Shown here in pieces: positions 60,786 through 64,000 of a DNA stretch of 64,000 nt. Both the position numbers and the translations under genes were made by a program. The stretch is from Dryomyza anilis. Taxonomy: Eukaryota > Arthropoda > Insecta > Diptera > Dryomyzidae. The DNA is taken from contig OX638131.1 of the NCBI GenBank assembly GCA_951804985.1, positions 91,400,349 to 91,464,348 on the forward strand, given 5' to 3'. Numbering within the stretch: position 1 is the first letter of the stretch; every line of letters starts with the position of its first letter. The notes beneath the pieces are model-generated. The model saw only the letters and a list, made by a program, of their open reading frames with translations, was not told the DNA's origin and searched no databases.

Positions 60786-61790
60786 TGAAATTTAAGATAT
60801 ATTTGTATATAAGTTATTTCAGTCTAATTGAATCTAGTTGAATGTAGTTGAAAGTCAATTAAAATTATTAAACATTTTTTAAAACAATACAATATAGATT
60901 GATATTTAAAATTAGTTAGTATTTAATTTATTTCATTATAATTGAAAGCATACAATATAGATAGATATTTAAAATTAGTTTGTATTTAATTTATTTCATT
61001 ATAATTGAAAACAGTTGAACGCAATTGAAATTAATTAAAATAATTTACTTTTTTTTTTGATAATTTTTAAATCAATTAAAATGTTTAAAACCATAAAATA
61101 TAGATTAAAATTTAAGATTAGTTTGTATATGATTTATTTCGTTATAACTGAAATAGTTGAATGTAATTGAAAGTCAATTAAAATCATTAAAACATTTTTA
61201 AATGAACTTAAAAGCATACAATATAGATTGAAATTTAAAATTGGTTTGTATTTAATTTATTTCAGTATAATTGAAAGCAGTTGAATGCAATTGAATGAAA
61301 ATTAAAATCATTAAAAAATTGTGTAATGTTTTGTTTAAATAATTTTAAAAAAGTTAAAAGGTTTAAAAACATAATATATAGATTGAGATTTAAAATTAGT
61401 TGGTATTTAGTTAATTTCAATTTAATTGAAAGCAGTTGAATTCAATTGAAAGAAAATTAAAGTAATTAATTTTTTTTTTAATTAATTCGAAATCAATTCT
61501 AAATTTTTAAAAGTATAAAATATAGATTTAAATTTAAGATTAGTTAGTATTTAATAAATTTCTGCTTAATTGAAAGCAGTTGTATGCGATTGAAAATCAA
61601 TTAAAGTAATTTAAACATTTTTTTTTTAATAAATTTTGAAATTAATTCGTTGTATGTAAAAAAAAGCATTAAATTAAAATTTAAGATTAGTTAATATTTT
61701 ATTTATTTCATTATAATTGAAAGCAGCTGAATGCAATTGAAAGCAAATTAAAGTATTTAAAATATTTTTCAAGTATTTGACAAAAAAAAA
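60786..61790. repeat. About 140-bp tandem repeat, seven or so diverged units
   Basis: ATATAGATTGAAATTTAAAAT or a variant marks units at about 60891, 60955, 61098, 61222, 61378, 61521 and 61670. Each is followed by TTAGTTTGTATTTAATTTAT, TTCATTATAATTGAAAGCAG and TTGAATGCAATTGAAAGTCA. Confidence 0.88.
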
Positions 61791-61811
61791 AAAAAAATTA
61801 AATTTAATAGT

Positions 61812-61945
61812 AGTACTTGACTAAATTAAAAACAACGTGTTATAAAATTATTAAAATATTTTTAAATAGTTTAAAATGTACTTGACTAAATTAAAAACAA
61901 CGTGTTATAAAATTATTACAATATTTTTAAATAGTTTAAAATGTT
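61812..61945. repeat. 65-bp tandem duplication
   Basis: GTACTTGACTAAATTAAAAA ... TTTTTAAATAGTTTAAAAT at 61813 recurs at 61878 with one or two changes. Confidence 0.9.
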
Positions 61946-63470
61946 AATATTGTTGAAAAACTGTGAAGCTTAATTTTTGAGGTTTTTTTAATAATTTTGG
62001 AATTTTTAGAATTTTGTTGAAAGCAGTTGAAATTAATTTAATGTAGTCGAAATTATTTGAAAATGGTTGAAACAGCTAAAACAAGATAAAAACCTTCATA
62101 TAAACATTAAATATCATAGTTTTATTTTTAAATAAATATTAATTGAACATAGAAGATCATGTTGAAAGTATAATTGGATGGTTTTTATAATTAAATAATT
62201 AGTTAACTGTTTTCAAAATAAATTTTTAGAGTTTTTCCACTTTTTTAAGTAAACAAAAGATTTATTGAATTTAGTTGAAAACAGTTGAAAGCATTATAAA
62301 GTGGTTGAAAGTATTAGTACAAGCCAAAACTTATACATATGCATTAAAAACTTCAGATTTTTCAAATAATTTATACTAGTTGAACATAGTTGATAAAGTT
62401 GAATGTAGTTGAACTGTTTAAACAAATAATAAATCGTTGAACAGGATAAAAACTTAATCATGAAGGTTGTTGAATTATTTTAGAATTTAAATAATGAGAT
62501 CAAAGCTTTTTAGAAAGTATTGTGATCAATTAAAAGTGAAAATAATATTTATAGAATTTAGTTGAAAACAGTTGAAAGCATTACTACAACAAGCTTAAAT
62601 TCACACAATTGCATTAAATTGATTTAAATACGCAATAATAGATATTTGTTTAACATAGTTGGTGTAGTTGAAAGTACTATTAAATGATTGAACATGGTTG
62701 AATGCAATTGAAACTGGTTGAATGCAATTGAAACTGGTTGAAAGCACTGAAAATAAGTGAAAACTGGTTTCTAAGACCTGTTCAAATAAAGTCAAATTTT
62801 TGAAATTTAGTTGAAAGCAGTAGACAGAGGTTGAAATTATTAAATAAATAAGTTTTACAAATAAGAGATATTAATTGAAGGATGTTGAACTGTTTGAAAA
62901 ATAATGGAAAGTAGTTTTAAATTATTGAACATGGTTGAATGCAATTGAAACTGGTTGAAAGCACATAAAACAAGTGAAAACTGATTTCTAAGAATTATTC
63001 AAAGAAAGGGAAAAAAAATTGAATGCGTTAGAAAGTGGTTGAAATTACTAAATACCTAAGTTTTTCAAATAAAAGATAATAACTGAAAGATTTTGAAATG
63101 TTTGAAAAATAATGGAAATAGTATTTAATGATTGAACATGGTTGAATGCAATTGAAACTGGTTGAAAACACTTAAAACACTTCAAAACTGGTTTATAATC
63201 ACTTTTTTTAATGATATTAAAATTTAGTTGAAATCATTACTGTTACAGCAGGAAAAACCGAAGGCAAATGTATAAAATAAATTAGTTTTCAAGTAAAAGC
63301 TAATAATTGAAAGTACCTGAACTGTTTAAAAAATAATGGAAAGCAATTGAAACTGGTTGGAAGCACTGGTAAAATGTAAAAAAATATTTAAGTAAAAAAA
63401 ACTGATTAAATTTAAAAACAGCAAAAAGTAGTTAATGAAATAATTAACATTAAATATGTAACATTAAAAA
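61946..63470. repeat. TTGAAACTGGTTGAAAGCA repeats with ~200-240-bp higher-order units
   Basis: AACATGGTTGAATGCAATTG followed by AAACTGGTTGAAAGCAC lies at about 62689, 62931 and 63132, each followed by AAACTGRTTTCTAAGA and a GAAATTTAGTTGAAAGCAG-type stretch. The first unit has an extra internal copy of TTGAATGCAATTGAAACTGG. Confidence 0.88.
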
Positions 63471-64000
63471 CCAACTGAATTCAGTGTGATAAAGTTTACA
63501 AAAAAAAAAAAAAAAATACTTTACAACCCATGTCATGACAGTGAACAGTGCAAAATGCAAGCTTTTAATTAAAATTTCACTTCACGGCAAAGGAATGAAT
63601 GCCATGAAATCAGATAATGAATCACTTTGTTGCAACACCAACACCACAAACTCAAGTATCTTCTTCTTTTTATTTATTTATTTTGTTTGATATCAACGCG
63701 CTACAGTGTAATTTATTTGCGCTCAAGTGTAAATTAAGCAATATCTTTAAATTACACATAGCAGCAGCACAAAGTACAGTAGAAATGTATTTACTTTTTG
63801 TAATTTTTTTATTTTTATTTTTTTTTTTGGCATTGCGACATTTGTAGTTGTCACAGAAGCACGCACAGATACGGGCAATATCTACCACCCACGATGAGAA
63901 ATTTGCTGACTGCGTTTGCAGAAATTTTTTTAAGTTTAAATATGCAAAATCTACGATGTAAAGAATAAAGAGAAAAAGCAAAAAAAAAAAAATCAAAAAC
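63471..64000. other. Unique sequence at the right edge
   Basis: Mixed sequence with CAACACCAACACCACAAACTC and poly-T. Overlapping open frames (63617-63847 plus, 63670-63996 minus) are Phe/Leu or Lys/Asn rich and unsupported. Confidence 0.4.

Overview
The window looks like non-coding DNA of a higher dipteran fly. It is very AT-rich and has long A/T homopolymers. It contains a Tc1/mariner DD37E element, a 0.7-kb interspersed repeat with the layout of fly INE-1/DINE-1 elements, and CAG/CAA-rich single-copy patches of the kind common in fly non-coding DNA. A calyptrate (blow-fly or house-fly type) is my best guess, but no single-copy gene fixes the species. I found no complete cellular gene, rRNA, tRNA, CRISPR array or operon. 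The only candidate cellular exon is a 43-codon stretch at 61-192. The window is best read as a very large intron or an intergenic region.

The layout alternates between two kinds of sequence. Islands of ordinary, apparently single-copy sequence (0.5-2 kb) sit at about 5.5-6.2, 7.8-8.5, 9.9-10.9, 13.4-13.9, 15.4-16.9, 21.8-22.5, 23.9-24.9, 26.9-27.3, 29.0-29.9, 33.1-34.1, 35.4-37.4, 38.5-40.1, 42.3-43.3, 46.1-47.1, 49.3-50.3, 51.7-52.5, 54.9-55.5, 59.2-60.8 and 63.5-64.0 kb. Most are separated by tandem arrays, each with its own motif: TACTACTTTTT (11.4-13.3), AAAAGCTTTTG (16.9-18.0), AACAAATTTGTTAA (20.0-21.8), a ~300-bp ATGATGAAT unit (22.8-23.7), a ~120-bp CTCGA-rich satellite (24.9-26.8), 15-bp ATTGCTCTCAATAAT (28.3-28.7), TCTCCAAAATTAAAAA with a ~652-bp higher-order unit (30.0-32.8), TACTATTAAAATA (37.5-38.5), 28-bp ACTATTAAAAATTAATAGT (40.2-40.3), pure 8-bp AATAAATG (41.06-41.85), and a large TTTCAACTA/TAGTTGAAA superfamily that dominates 43.3-51.7 and 55.6-63.4 kb.

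Transposon-type insertions lie on top of this. A DD37E Tc1/mariner copy (3877-5105) has intact inverted ends and a transposase broken by one frameshift and one stop. A 390-bp MITE (34325-34714) has TA target duplications and a matching empty site about 200 bp away. A fold-back MITE occurs as a full copy (57268-57618) and a truncated copy (14454-14676), and carries the start of a different transposase. The INE-1-like repeat lies at 53326-54045. Two further fold-back structures lie at 19777-19904 and 27630-27815.

The least explained signal is a short motif, CTAAAAGTATGCAA (or its complement TTGCATACTTTTAG). It recurs on both strands in many islands and forms its own loose array at 52.6-54.9 kb. 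Several arrays also reverse strand along the window. All repeat counts and periods were read by eye and are approximate unless base-exact coordinates are given.
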